NCBI GenBank assembly: GCA_020444415.1
Contig: JAHLLA010000002.1
Coordinates: 186,001 to 250,000 of the forward strand
Origin: Bacteroidota bacterium
GTDB taxonomy: Bacteria; Bacteroidota; Bacteroidia; Bacteroidales; F082
Reading direction: 5' to 3'
DNA: 64,000 bases
In this document: positions 24,864 through 34,738 of the stretch, piece by piece
Layout: the number at the start of each line of letters is the position of its first letter
Numbering within the stretch: the stretch's first letter is position 1
The notes under the pieces: generated by a model
What the model was told of the DNA's origin: nothing
Seen by the model: the letters and a program-made list of their open reading frames with translations, nothing else
The model's database searches: none
Program-made: the position numbers and the translations under genes

Positions 24864-26642
24864 ATGAAATTGAACGATTTATTTGTCAGGTTTCTAAAGT
24901 GGCGCGCTAACAACATCTCTGATGCTTTTTTTGTGTTGATTCTGAGCGTACTGATAGGTTTCTTATCAGGACTCGCTGCCGGACTGTTAAAGTACACAGT
25001 CATCTCCATTCGAGAAAAGCTTTTTAGTTATTATTCAGATTCGGAACAGATCATTCTCTTGTTCATTTTACCACTTTTGGGCATTTTTCTGACCGTCATC
25101 TTCCTGAAATACATCATTAGGGATAATGTAGGTCATGGTGTCCCCAGAATTTTATACGTGATATCCAAGCTGGATGCAAGTATGCGCAGGCATAAGATAT
25201 TCTCATCATTAGTAGGCGGATCACTTACCGCGGGATTCGGTGGATCGATAGGCCTGGAGTCGCCAATTATTTCTACCGGGGCATCCCTGGGATCAACTAT
25301 TGGTCAGTGGTTAAAATTGGGTTACAAACACAAAACATTACTTATCGGTTGCGGCGCTGCAGGAGCCATGGCATCTATTTTTACCACACCGATTGCTGCA
25401 GTTGTTTTTGGCTTCGAAGTATTGCTATTGGATCTGTCCACGGCTTCATTGATACCCTTATTAATTTCAAGCGTAACCGGAGCCGTTACCACCAAACTAT
25501 TAACATCAGAACAATACCTGGTACATTTTAAGGTATCAGAAGAGTTTGCCATACAGGACTTACCTTATTTCATAGTATTGGGCGTAATTGCCGGCTTTGT
25601 CGCCGTGTATTTTCATTACATGCATTTCAAGATCATCAAATTCTTTAATCGTTTCAAATCTATTTGGATAAAAGCGCTTGTGGGTGGTAGTGCACTGGGC
25701 ATATTGGTGTATCTTTTTCCACCACTTTATTCAGAGGGCTATGAATCCATCCGGACCATCGTAAGTGGCAACGCGGAAGACTTACTCAATTACACTTTTC
25801 TTGAAGGATCGGAATTTTACGTGTCATTGCTCATTTTCACAAGCTTGCTGGTGGTTTTCAAAGTAATTGCGACAACCCTTACAACCGAGGCTGGTGGCGT
25901 AGGGGGTATTTTTGCCCCGGCAGCCGTGATGGGCGGTTTTACCGGTTTTACGATCAGCAGGGGCCTTAATGAAATTTTTGAGGGATTGGGATTGCACGAA
26001 GGAAATTTCACCCTGGTGGGCATGGCAGCAGTACTCGGTGGTGTGCTAATGGCGCCGCTTACTGCAATTTTTCTGATCGCCGAAATGTCGAACGGTTATG
26101 AACTTATCGTACCATTGATGTTAGCAACTGCTATCGCCTACCTCATTGCAAAGACCTTTAACAAACATTCCATATTTACCCAATCTTTGGCAGAAGGCGG
26201 TTTTTTATTCCAGTTTCGGGATAAAACAGTTCTCAATCAATTAAAAATAAGGGAATTGCTGGAAGAAGATGTGATCACTGTATCGATCAATAGTACTATG
26301 GGTGATCTTGTGGAGCAAATTAAAGTTTCTAAAAGGAATTTTTTCGCCGCAATTGATGAACAGGGTACCTTTATCGGGATGATTTTATTGGACGATGTGA
26401 GAAAAGATATGTTTAATCATGAAAAGTATGATGAACCTATTTCAGACTATTTACATATCATGATGAGTGATGAAAAGGTTTCTGTGGATACAGATGTACA
26501 GGATATCGTCAATAAATTCAATAAAACGAATAATTATAATATGGTAGTGGTGGATGGCAACAAATATGTGGGAATTGTCTCGAGAGCCAATTTACTGAAA
26601 GCCTATCGGGACAGCATGATCTCAAATGATGAGAAATATTAA
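24864..26642 (+). CDS. ClC-family chloride channel/transporter with CBS domains
   Basis: 592 residues. About ten membrane segments cover residues 15-440, followed by a cytoplasmic pair of CBS domains (about 455-585; IRELLEEDVITVSINSTMGDL and SDYLHIMMSDEKVSVDTDV). ClC selectivity motifs are present in variant form: GHGVP for GSGIP, SIGLESP for G(K/R)EGP with the gating glutamate kept, and GGIFAPAAVMGG for GIFAP. It moves Cl- across the inner membrane, as a channel or H+ antiporter. The CBS pair may sense adenine nucleotides. Confidence 0.92.
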   Translation: MKLNDLFVRFLKWRANNISDAFFVLILSVLIGFLSGLAAGLLKYTVISIREKLFSYYSDSEQIILLFILPLLGIFLTVIFLKYIIRDNVGHGVPRILYVISKLDASMRRHKIFSSLVGGSLTAGFGGSIGLESPIISTGASLGSTIGQWLKLGYKHKTLLIGCGAAGAMASIFTTPIAAVVFGFEVLLLDLSTASLIPLLISSVTGAVTTKLLTSEQYLVHFKVSEEFAIQDLPYFIVLGVIAGFVAVYFHYMHFKIIKFFNRFKSIWIKALVGGSALGILVYLFPPLYSEGYESIRTIVSGNAEDLLNYTFLEGSEFYVSLLIFTSLLVVFKVIATTLTTEAGGVGGIFAPAAVMGGFTGFTISRGLNEIFEGLGLHEGNFTLVGMAAVLGGVLMAPLTAIFLIAEMSNGYELIVPLMLATAIAYLIAKTFNKHSIFTQSLAEGGFLFQFRDKTVLNQLKIRELLEEDVITVSINSTMGDLVEQIKVSKRNFFAAIDEQGTFIGMILLDDVRKDMFNHEKYDEPISDYLHIMMSDEKVSVDTDVQDIVNKFNKTNNYNMVVVDGNKYVGIVSRANLLKAYRDSMISNDEKY

Positions 26643-26704
26643 TACCTGTTGTTTTATATGAAAACGCTATCAAATCCGTTATTAACAAGATAATAATTTA
26701 ACAA

Positions 26705-27277
26705 ATGGATATAAAAATCGCTATAAAAGAATCGATTGCTACAAAAACACGATTGATTGAAGATGGGGAAGTGATTCAGAAAATTGGCCAGGCTGTTCAG
26801 GTTTGTATAAATGGATTTAAGAACGGAAAGAAATTGTATTTGTGTGGTAATGGGGGTAGCGCAGCGGATGCCCAACACATTGCAGCCGAACTTTCAGGGC
26901 GCTTTAACTACGACCGCAAACCATTACCAGCAGAGGCATTGCATGTAAACACTTCCTTTTTAACAGCCGTAGCCAACGACTATGATTATACCAGAGTGTA
27001 TAGTAGGATGGTGGAAGCGTTTGGCAGTGAAGGTGATGTTTTGATCGGCATCAGTACATCCGGTAACTCCGCCAACGTGGTAGAGGCCATGAAAACTGCT
27101 AAAGAGCAGAAAATGACAACCATTGGTTTAACTGGAGAGAACGGGGGCAAATTAGCAGGATTCAGTGATGTTTGCATACAGGTACCATCCGATAATGTAG
27201 CCCGTATCCAGGAATCACATATTTTAATCGGCCATATTTTATGCGAGGAAATTGAAAAAGCCTTGTTCCCAAGATAA
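26705..27277 (+). CDS. gmhA: Phosphoheptose isomerase (sedoheptulose 7-phosphate isomerase)
   Basis: Converts sedoheptulose 7-phosphate to D-glycero-D-manno-heptose 7-phosphate, the first step to ADP-heptose for lipopolysaccharide core. It is 190 residues, a SIS-domain protein of full length. Motifs are LCGNGGSAADAQHIAAELSGRF with zinc/catalytic His58 and Glu62, GISTSGNSANV, and the C-terminal QESHILIGHILCE with the second His. gmhB-like follows after 6 bases, consistent with a heptose operon. Confidence 0.94.
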   Translation: MDIKIAIKESIATKTRLIEDGEVIQKIGQAVQVCINGFKNGKKLYLCGNGGSAADAQHIAAELSGRFNYDRKPLPAEALHVNTSFLTAVANDYDYTRVYSRMVEAFGSEGDVLIGISTSGNSANVVEAMKTAKEQKMTTIGLTGENGGKLAGFSDVCIQVPSDNVARIQESHILIGHILCEEIEKALFPR

Positions 27278-27283
27278 ATTAAA

Positions 27284-27844
27284 ATGGCTGATTTTTTAAG
27301 TCAAATAGATAGCAATTGGTCCCTTTTTCTTGATCGTGATGGTGTGATCAATAAGCGTCCGCCAGGCGATTATGTAAAAAACTGGCAAGAATTTGAGTTT
27401 TTACCCGGCGTAACAGAAGCCTTAAAAATACTGTCTACAAAGTTTAAGCGGATCTTCATCATCACCAACCAGCAAGGTATTGGTAAAAACATGATGACTC
27501 CTGAGGATCTATATCTGATCCACAGCAAACTTAAAGAAGAAGTCGCAAAAAAAGGTGGGCGTATCGATGCCATTTACTTTTGCCCGGACCTGGCCAAAAA
27601 ACCCAATAATTGCCGGAAACCTGCCATAAAAATGGCGCTTCAGGCGAAAAAGGAGTTCTCTGAAATAGATTTTAGTAAAAGCATAATGGCCGGGGATACA
27701 ATTACAGACATGCAATTTGGCCTGAATATAGGTATGAAAACAATATATATTAATTCAAATGCGCTTGAAATACCTGAGTCGAATTATGACGAAAGTTTTA
27801 AATCACTGATAGAATTTGCAAAAACAATTTGCGCAAACGATTGA
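27284..27844 (+). CDS. gmhB: HAD-IIIA phosphatase, heptose 1,7-bisphosphate phosphatase-like
   Basis: 186 residues. The HAD nucleophile motif is FLDRDGVINKR with Asp17 and Asp19; IITNQQGIGK is motif II; MAGDTITDMQFGLN is the C-terminal acidic motif. Sitting directly after gmhA, it probably removes the 7-phosphate from heptose 1,7-bisphosphate. The zinc loop is atypical: it reads FCPDLAKKPNNCRKP, so the histidine of CPH and one cysteine of CxCRKP are missing, and zinc binding may be lost. A histidinol-phosphatase-like role is an alternative. Confidence 0.82.
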   Translation: MADFLSQIDSNWSLFLDRDGVINKRPPGDYVKNWQEFEFLPGVTEALKILSTKFKRIFIITNQQGIGKNMMTPEDLYLIHSKLKEEVAKKGGRIDAIYFCPDLAKKPNNCRKPAIKMALQAKKEFSEIDFSKSIMAGDTITDMQFGLNIGMKTIYINSNALEIPESNYDESFKSLIEFAKTICAND

Positions 27845-27943
27845 TTACTGTCCAAGCTGTAACTTATTAACAGGATTTTTCGATTGTTAATAACAATTGA
27901 TCAATTTTCACAATTAAATAAACTGTAAAGCGTCCCGACTTTT

Positions 27944-27951
27944 TACATTTG
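27944..27951 (+). promoter_or_regulatory. -7 box of the symporter-glnN operon
   Basis: TACATTTG followed by TCGCA, 18 bases before the symporter ATG; matches TAnnTTTG. An upstream CTG rather than TTG sits at about the -33 position. Confidence 0.5.
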
Positions 27952-27969
27952 TCGCATACTTAATTTTAA

Positions 27970-29433
27970 TTGATGTCGCCAGGATTCATATTTGGAATTT
28001 TTCTTGTTTATACCCTCATCATATTTTCCGTTTCCTGGATCACTGCAAGAAATGCTGATAGTCAGAGCTTTTTTATCGGCAACCACAAATCGCCCTGGTT
28101 TGTAGTGGCTTACGGGATGATAGGCGCTTCACTTTCTGGGGTTACCTTTATCTCCATTCCGGGTTGGGTGGGAAGTACGCACTTTACATATTTCGCAATT
28201 GTTTTGGGGTATATATTTGGTTATGCAATAATCAGTCTCGTTTTACTTCCAATTTATTACAAACTAAACCTGACATCAATCTACTCCTATTTATATAATA
28301 GGTTTGGTAACAGCGCTTACAAAACAGGTTCCGTTTTCTTTTTAATATCGAGAATCATTGGCGCTTCATTCAGAATGTTTCTGGTAGTGAGTGTTTTACA
28401 GGTTTTTGTTTTCGACCATTTTAGGATTCCTTTTTGGGTGACGGTCATTTTATTCATTATTCTTATCCAATTATACACAAGAAAAGGGGGTATAAAGACC
28501 ATTATATGGACAGATACTTTGCAAACTACTTTTATGCTGGCAGCCGTTGTTATTACCATAGGCCTGGTGTTGTCAAAAATGGAACTTGGCCTGGGACAAA
28601 TGATTGATACAGTCTGGGATAGCGACCTCTCTACCATCTTTGTAATGGATACCAACAGCAAACAAAACTTCTTCAAGCTTTTTCTGAGCGGTATATTCAT
28701 CACCATTGTTATGACCGGACTGGACCAGGATATGATGCAGAAGAACCTCAGTTGCAAAAACCTGAAAGATGCCCGTAAGAATATGACGACCCTAAGTTTG
28801 ATTTTAGTTCCCGTTAATCTGATATTCCTTTTTTTGGGTGCAGTACTTTATTTATATGCAACCGAATACAATATACAACTGCCTGAATTATCGGATCATC
28901 TCTTTCCTTTGATTGCCTTTAACCACCTCGGCCTGATCGCAGGAACCGTCTTCATAATCGGATTGATATCTGCAGCTTATTCAAGTGCTGATAGTGCATT
29001 GACTGCGCTGACCACTTCCTTTACTATAGATATTATGGAATACGATAAAAAATATGGCAGCAATGAAAACTTGTTGAAAAAAAGGCGTCAAACTATCCAC
29101 TTGTTGATGGCCCTCGTTATTATTTTTGTCATCATTGTATTCGGATTAATCAATAATCAGGCAGTTATTTCTCAATTATTTACCCTTGCCGGATATACCT
29201 ATGGGCCCTTACTGGGTTTGTATGCATTCGGGCTGTTTACAAACATTGAAGTGAAAGATAAATACATACCTTTTATAGCCATAATAACACCTGTCATTTC
29301 GTGGTTTATAAGTCATTATTCATCAACTGTTTTCAATGGTTATGAAGTTGGATTCGAACTCCTTATCATTAATGGAATGCTCACTTTCTTAGGATTATTA
29401 TTTATTAGAAAACCAATAGTTAAAACTGTATAA
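27970..29433 (+). CDS. Sodium:solute symporter (SSS family)
   Basis: 487 residues with about 13 hydrophobic helices. SSS signatures are GASLSGVTFISIPGWVG near the N-terminus, TRKGGIKTIIWTDTLQT, and LISAAYSSADSALTALTT, which holds the sodium-site serines. It couples Na+ entry to uptake of an organic solute; the substrate cannot be read. glnN starts two bases after its stop, so the two are almost certainly one operon, which hints at a nitrogen-containing substrate. Confidence 0.9.
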   Translation: MMSPGFIFGIFLVYTLIIFSVSWITARNADSQSFFIGNHKSPWFVVAYGMIGASLSGVTFISIPGWVGSTHFTYFAIVLGYIFGYAIISLVLLPIYYKLNLTSIYSYLYNRFGNSAYKTGSVFFLISRIIGASFRMFLVVSVLQVFVFDHFRIPFWVTVILFIILIQLYTRKGGIKTIIWTDTLQTTFMLAAVVITIGLVLSKMELGLGQMIDTVWDSDLSTIFVMDTNSKQNFFKLFLSGIFITIVMTGLDQDMMQKNLSCKNLKDARKNMTTLSLILVPVNLIFLFLGAVLYLYATEYNIQLPELSDHLFPLIAFNHLGLIAGTVFIIGLISAAYSSADSALTALTTSFTIDIMEYDKKYGSNENLLKKRRQTIHLLMALVIIFVIIVFGLINNQAVISQLFTLAGYTYGPLLGLYAFGLFTNIEVKDKYIPFIAIITPVISWFISHYSSTVFNGYEVGFELLIINGMLTFLGLLFIRKPIVKTV

Positions 29434-29435
29434 TT

Positions 29436-31625
29436 ATGCCAAACTTTAGATTTACCGCTCTTGAAAAAACGCTCTACACGCCCGCCGTGGAAGTGAATTA
29501 TCCGTCAAAAAAAGCTTCAGAATATTACGGTACAATGGTGTTTAATCAAAACATCATGCGCGAATACCTGACAGGAGAAGCTTATGAACTGCTACAAAAT
29601 GCCATTCAGAAAGGCTCCCGCATTGAAAGGAAAGTAACGGATCAAATTGCTTCTGCGATGAAAGCATGGGCACTGAATAAGGGCGTAACCCATTATACAC
29701 ACTGGTTTCATCCTTTAACAGGGGCTACTGCTGAAAAGCATGATTCTTTTATCAGTCCGATAGAAGAGGGCAGGGCCATTGAAGAATTTCAGGGCAACTC
29801 GCTCATTCAGCAGGAACCGGACGCATCCAGTTTTCCAAGTGGCGGCATCAGAAACACATTTGAAGCCAGAGGTTATACCGCATGGGATCCAACCTCACCT
29901 GCATTTATAGTGGAGAACACCTTGTGTATTCCTTCCATTTTTGTTTCCTATACAGGTGAATCGTTGGATTATAAAACACCATTGTTACGTTCCATGAAAG
30001 CATTAGATGACATTGCTGTTGAAGTAGTTAAGTATTTTAATAAAAATGTACGTAAGGTATATCCAACCCTAGGTTGGGAACAGGAATACTTCCTGGTAGA
30101 TTCGGCATTGCACACAGCCCGACCAGATTTAATGCTTACCGGTAAAACAGTATTCGGACATTCTTCAGCAAAGGACCAACAATTATCTGATCATTATTTT
30201 GGCACCATCCACGACAGGGCACTCGCGTTTATGCAGGAGCTTGAAATAGAATCACATAAACTGGGAATTCCGTTAAAAACAAGGCATAACGAAGTGGCAC
30301 CCAGCCAGTTTGAATGCGCGCCTGTATTCGAAGAAGCCAATATTGCTGTAGATCACAACCAATTATTGATGCACTTGCTGGATAAAGTAGCCCGCAGACA
30401 TCATTTTAAAGTGTTGCTGCACGAAAAACCATACGCAGGTGTTAATGGCTCGGGTAAACACAATAACTGGTCACTGGCTACGGATACGGGCATCAACCTT
30501 TTGTCGCCAGGGAAAAATAGCAAGGACAATTTCAGGTTTATAACCATCCTTGTTAATATTTTAAAGGCTGTACATGAAAATGAAGAATTGATCAGGGCAA
30601 GTATCGCATCGGCAGGAAATGATCTCAGGTTAGGCGCCAATGAGGCTCCGCCTGCTATTATCTCGGTATTTATCGGTGAACAAATTACCAGAACTTTACA
30701 CGAGATTGAAAAGATGCCTTCAATGGGTGAACTGAATAACAATCATAAAGTGGAAGTAGCAGTTAACATCCCCAAAATCCCTGAAATTTTATTTGATAAT
30801 ACGGATAGAAACCGTACATCGCCCTTCGCTTTTACAGGCAATAAATTCGAGTTCCGGGCAGTTGGTTCAAGCGCCAATACCGCCAAACCTATGTTCGTGC
30901 TGAATACGATCATGGCTGATCAGTTAAGGATATTCAAAGCTGATGTCGATAAACTGATTAAAGGTGGCATGGAGAAAGATGATGCCATATTCGATGTGGT
31001 GAAAAGGTACATCAAGGAATCGAAGAAAATCAGGTTTGAAGGCAATTCATATGGTGAAGAATGGATGAAGGAAGCCAGGAAAAGAGGCCTTTCAAATCAT
31101 ACATCCACCCCAGAAGCATTGAAAGCGTTTGTTTCCAAGAAAACGATTGAATTGTTTGAAAGAAACCAGGTGATGAGTAAGAAAGAACTTGAATCGCGAT
31201 ACGAACTCAAACTGGAAAAATATATTAAGAAAGTACAGATCGAAGCGCGTGTGATGGGCGATCTGGCCATAAACCATATTTTGCCCACAGCCATTCTTTA
31301 TCAGAATCGTTTAATTGAAAACACACGTGGGTTAAAAGAAGTGCTCGATTCCAAAACATTTGTAAAGCTCTCGAAAAACCAGTTGAATGCGATCAAATAC
31401 ATTTCTGATCATATCTCAGCAATCAAAGAACAGGTTGAAGCCATGATCGAAGCCCGTAAAAAAGCCAATGTAATTGAAGACCAATACGAAAAGGCCGTTG
31501 CATATAGAGATACGGTGATGATCTATTTTGACGGGATACGTTACCATGTTGACAAACTTGAGTTTTTAGTTGACGATGAATTGTGGCCGCTGCCCAAATA
31601 CCGTGAATTGCTTTTCATGAGATAA
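29436..31625 (+). CDS. glnN: Glutamine synthetase type III
   Basis: ATP-dependent ammonium assimilation into glutamine. It is 729 residues, the size of GSIII (GSI and GSII are near 450 and 370). Family signatures are HWFHPLTGATAEKHDSF at about 85-101, the catalytic KTRHNEVAPSQFECAPVF, DHNQLLMHLLD, and NGSGKHNNWSLATDTG. The extended, helical C-terminus with many charged residues is typical. The enzyme is common in Bacteroidota. The tight two-base spacing to the symporter suggests co-regulation, probably by nitrogen status; no operator was recognised. Confidence 0.97.
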   Translation: MPNFRFTALEKTLYTPAVEVNYPSKKASEYYGTMVFNQNIMREYLTGEAYELLQNAIQKGSRIERKVTDQIASAMKAWALNKGVTHYTHWFHPLTGATAEKHDSFISPIEEGRAIEEFQGNSLIQQEPDASSFPSGGIRNTFEARGYTAWDPTSPAFIVENTLCIPSIFVSYTGESLDYKTPLLRSMKALDDIAVEVVKYFNKNVRKVYPTLGWEQEYFLVDSALHTARPDLMLTGKTVFGHSSAKDQQLSDHYFGTIHDRALAFMQELEIESHKLGIPLKTRHNEVAPSQFECAPVFEEANIAVDHNQLLMHLLDKVARRHHFKVLLHEKPYAGVNGSGKHNNWSLATDTGINLLSPGKNSKDNFRFITILVNILKAVHENEELIRASIASAGNDLRLGANEAPPAIISVFIGEQITRTLHEIEKMPSMGELNNNHKVEVAVNIPKIPEILFDNTDRNRTSPFAFTGNKFEFRAVGSSANTAKPMFVLNTIMADQLRIFKADVDKLIKGGMEKDDAIFDVVKRYIKESKKIRFEGNSYGEEWMKEARKRGLSNHTSTPEALKAFVSKKTIELFERNQVMSKKELESRYELKLEKYIKKVQIEARVMGDLAINHILPTAILYQNRLIENTRGLKEVLDSKTFVKLSKNQLNAIKYISDHISAIKEQVEAMIEARKKANVIEDQYEKAVAYRDTVMIYFDGIRYHVDKLEFLVDDELWPLPKYRELLFMR

Positions 31626-31676
31626 GTGGGAAATTGGTCACATAAATTTTAATATTTAAAGTTCACGACTATTTCT

Positions 31677-31684
31677 TAATTTTG
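31677..31684 (+). promoter_or_regulatory. Candidate -7 box of the DUF4831 gene
   Basis: TAATTTTG, 20 bases before the ATG; matches TAnnTTTG. No TTG at the right distance. Confidence 0.4.
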
Positions 31685-31704
31685 AGCTGATTAAATCTAC
31701 AGCC

Positions 31705-32820
31705 ATGCAATCTGCAAAAATTTACGCACTAAGTCTCATCCTACTGATTTTAGGAAGCTCATCATCTTATGGACAGTATATTGTTAAGAAAGCGTCGGGA
31801 AATAGCACCAATACGTCACTTGATGGTTTTTACTATGCCATTCCTCAGACGGTCTTAAAGATAGATTTGGTTATTGAAAAGATCAAACAGATTCCCGGTC
31901 CACTTGCGAATTATGCTGAAGATTACCTGGGTGTAACTGACTATATTAGCACGAACAGCCAATCGGCAAAGCTTTTACATGCTACCATAACACCCCTTTA
32001 CCAAGCTGACCCTGAACAATATTATTATGTACAATTTCCTGCAGAAAGATCTAAAGATGAAAAAGCAACCAGTTTTCAATTGACTGGAATGGGTACACTG
32101 TTGGGTTTTGGAAGCGATGGAAAGATCAATAATGAGATACAACAAACATCTGTAGACCAAACTTTTATAATGTTTGAAGGCGACGAAGACTTTTCCTATT
32201 ATGCCGATTACAACCGTAAAAAGAAAATTGATACGGTTGTCAGGAAAATTTCAATAGACACTGTTACCATCAACAGGTTCTTGTATAAAACGAGCTGGGT
32301 TGATAAAACTGACAAGGAAAAAGCCAATGAAGCGGCACAATATATCCTCGAATTACGTGAAGCCAGGTTTCACCTGATCTCGGGTTACCAGGAAGTGAGT
32401 TACGGTGAGAGCATGAAATACATGAACAACCAGTTGAAAGAACTAGAGAACCTGTATTTAGAGCTATTTCTTGGAAAGGAAGTAAAAACCACTGATGTCC
32501 AATCAGTTTACTATGTTCCTAAAAAAGATAAAATAACGGACGTTCTTTACAGTACACCGGATAATAAACCTATTGAAATCAAGCTGGATGTGCCAGCTTC
32601 CGAATACCAACTACCAGACAAACCTTTGGAAAAGATCGACAACTTGTATTACAGGGTACCGCAAACTGCTAGTGTAAAAATCACCCAGGATGATCAAACC
32701 TATTTAAGTGCGAATATATCGATAAGTCAATTCGGTGTTCTTGCAACAGCGCCACTCAATCGTACCAGGTTATTATTTGATCCACAAACCGGAAATTTAA
32801 TTAACATTATCAGGGAATAA
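31705..32820 (+). CDS. DUF4831-type secreted protein
   Basis: 371 residues with an N-terminal signal peptide (hydrophobic to about 18, then SSSYGQYIVKK). The body has the paired YYAIPQT and YYRVPQT segments, near 30 and 320, that begin the two repeats typical of DUF4831, with a long charged centre. No enzymatic motif is seen; it is probably periplasmic or envelope associated. The MscS gene follows after 25 bases on the same strand. The DUF name is from memory and is the least certain part. Confidence 0.72.
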   Translation: MQSAKIYALSLILLILGSSSSYGQYIVKKASGNSTNTSLDGFYYAIPQTVLKIDLVIEKIKQIPGPLANYAEDYLGVTDYISTNSQSAKLLHATITPLYQADPEQYYYVQFPAERSKDEKATSFQLTGMGTLLGFGSDGKINNEIQQTSVDQTFIMFEGDEDFSYYADYNRKKKIDTVVRKISIDTVTINRFLYKTSWVDKTDKEKANEAAQYILELREARFHLISGYQEVSYGESMKYMNNQLKELENLYLELFLGKEVKTTDVQSVYYVPKKDKITDVLYSTPDNKPIEIKLDVPASEYQLPDKPLEKIDNLYYRVPQTASVKITQDDQTYLSANISISQFGVLATAPLNRTRLLFDPQTGNLINIIRE

Positions 32821-32845
32821 ATAAAGACAAAAAAAGATTTAAAGC

Positions 32846-33901
32846 ATGGAATTTTTTGAAAGACAATTTTATCATAATACTGTTGCCGACTGGGCTATAT
32901 CACTGCTGATCATTATTGGCGCAGTGGTAGTGACCAAACTATTGGTTTGGTTTTTAAAAAATATTGTTAAAAAACTCTCGGCCAAAAGCAAAACTAAAAT
33001 TGATGACCTGATCGTGGATATGCTTGAGGAGCCGCTCATTTACATAATCGCTTTAGGAGGTGTATGGTTTGCCGTTCAGCGACTCACTTTTACTGACCAG
33101 GTTTCCTCATATCTTGATCATGGGTTCTGGTTTGTGGTTATTTTAGTAGTTACTTGGTTCATCGCAAGATTATTAGAAGCCCTTATTGACGAATACCTGA
33201 CACCCATTGTAAAGAATAGTGAAAGTGACATTGACGACCAGTTATTACCGGTGGCCAGAAAAGCCATCAAGTATGCCATTTGGATACTGGGTATCATCAT
33301 TGCCCTGAATAATGCCGGGTTTAACGTGGGTGCCGTGCTGGCCGGACTCGGTATTGGTGGTTTGGCGCTTGCGATGGCCGCAAAAGATACCGTGGCCAAC
33401 TTTTTTGGCGGCTTTACCATCTTTACTGACAAACCTTTCATTCTGGGCGACCGCATCAAAGTAGCGGGGTATGACGGAATTGTGCAGGAAGTTGGACTCA
33501 GAAGCACTCGAATTAAAACACTTGACGGAACAATTCTAACGGTTCCGAATATGAAATTTACAGACAATATTGTGGAGAATGTGAGCCTCGAACCTTCCAG
33601 AAAGGTAGCTTTAAATTTAGGACTCACATATGATACACCTGAGGACAAGATTCAACTTGCCATTGACATATTAAAGGATATAATTGCCCATACTGAAGGT
33701 GCTGAAGAAAGTGTGCCCGTAGGATTTAATTCATTCGGCGATTTTTCATTGGGTATTATTTTCATTTACTACATCAAGAAAGAATCCGACATTTTACAGG
33801 TGCAAACCGATGTAAATATGCAGATTCTGAAACGTTTTAATGAAAACAAACTGGAATTTGCATTTCCTACGCAATCCATTCTAGCACAGATTAGTAAATA
33901 A
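32846..33901 (+). CDS. Small-conductance mechanosensitive channel (MscS family)
   Basis: 351 residues. Membrane helices lie at about 17-36, 66-84, 93-112 and 135-155. The pore helix and beta domain signature reads GLGIGGLALAMAAKDTVAN then FFGGFTIFTDKPF and GDRIKVAGYDGIVQEVGLR. It releases solutes on hypo-osmotic shock at the inner membrane. Its stop lies three bases from the stop of the convergent kdsA, leaving no room for a classical terminator between them. Confidence 0.92.
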   Translation: MEFFERQFYHNTVADWAISLLIIIGAVVVTKLLVWFLKNIVKKLSAKSKTKIDDLIVDMLEEPLIYIIALGGVWFAVQRLTFTDQVSSYLDHGFWFVVILVVTWFIARLLEALIDEYLTPIVKNSESDIDDQLLPVARKAIKYAIWILGIIIALNNAGFNVGAVLAGLGIGGLALAMAAKDTVANFFGGFTIFTDKPFILGDRIKVAGYDGIVQEVGLRSTRIKTLDGTILTVPNMKFTDNIVENVSLEPSRKVALNLGLTYDTPEDKIQLAIDILKDIIAHTEGAEESVPVGFNSFGDFSLGIIFIYYIKKESDILQVQTDVNMQILKRFNENKLEFAFPTQSILAQISK

Positions 33902-33904
33902 AAT

Positions 33905-34738
33905 TTATAACTTATTGACAGTTTGTCTTAAGGCAACTAACTTTTCTAAAAGTGGCTCCAGCAATGCGAGGTTTAACATGTTAGCACCGTCAGATTTTGC
34001 TTCGGCAGGATTTGGATGTGTTTCAAGAAAGATGCCATCTGCGCCCACGGCAATAGCCGCTTTGGCTATGGTTTCGATCATCTCCGGGTTTCCGCCCGTC
34101 ACCCCTGAACTCTGGTTGGGTTGTTGCAACGAATGGGTTATATCAACGATCACCGGAAATCCTGTCTGCTGCATTTCAGGAATATTGCGATAATCCACCA
34201 CTAGGTCGTTATAGCCAAACATACTTCCTCTTTCTGTCAGGAAAATTTTATTGTTCCCGGTTGATAATACCTTATCAATAGCGAATTTCATGGAGGCACC
34301 TGATAAAAACTGACCTTTTTTAATATTGACAACTTTCCCGGTTTCTCCAGCAGCTATCAGCAAATCTGTTTGTCGACATAAAAAAGCCGGAATTTGCAGC
34401 ATATCAACATATTCTGCTGCTTTTAAAGCTTCGTCATGTGCGTGAATATCCGTTACCACAGGAATATTGAAAGTGTCTTTTACCTTTCTTAAGATTTGTA
34501 AAGCTTCCTGATCACCAATTCCTGTAAACGAATCCAGTTTCGACCTGTTGGCTTTACGATAAGATGCTTTAAAAACAAAGGGAATTTTCAGCTTATCAGA
34601 AACTTTTTTAATTTCCTCAGCAATTTGCAAGGTAATTTTTTCACTTTCGACAACACAAGGTCCTGCCAGTAATAAAAAGTTACCCGAATCGGAATATTGT
34701 AATCCTGGAATTTCAATCATAAGGATAGGTTTTGTCAT
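33905..34738 (-). CDS. kdsA: 3-deoxy-8-phosphooctulonate synthase
   Basis: Condenses arabinose 5-phosphate with phosphoenolpyruvate to Kdo 8-phosphate for lipid A/core synthesis. It is 277 residues, full length. Motifs are LLAGPCVVES, FKASYRKANRSKLDSFTG, VTDIHAHDEA, LQIPAFLCRQTDLL, IFLTERGSMFGYNDLVVD and DITHSLQQPN. With gmhA/gmhB in the same window it implies a Kdo-heptose outer-membrane glycolipid. Confidence 0.96.
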   Translation of the reverse strand: MTKPILMIEIPGLQYSDSGNFLLLAGPCVVESEKITLQIAEEIKKVSDKLKIPFVFKASYRKANRSKLDSFTGIGDQEALQILRKVKDTFNIPVVTDIHAHDEALKAAEYVDMLQIPAFLCRQTDLLIAAGETGKVVNIKKGQFLSGASMKFAIDKVLSTGNNKIFLTERGSMFGYNDLVVDYRNIPEMQQTGFPVIVDITHSLQQPNQSSGVTGGNPEMIETIAKAAIAVGADGIFLETHPNPAEAKSDGANMLNLALLEPLLEKLVALRQTVNKL

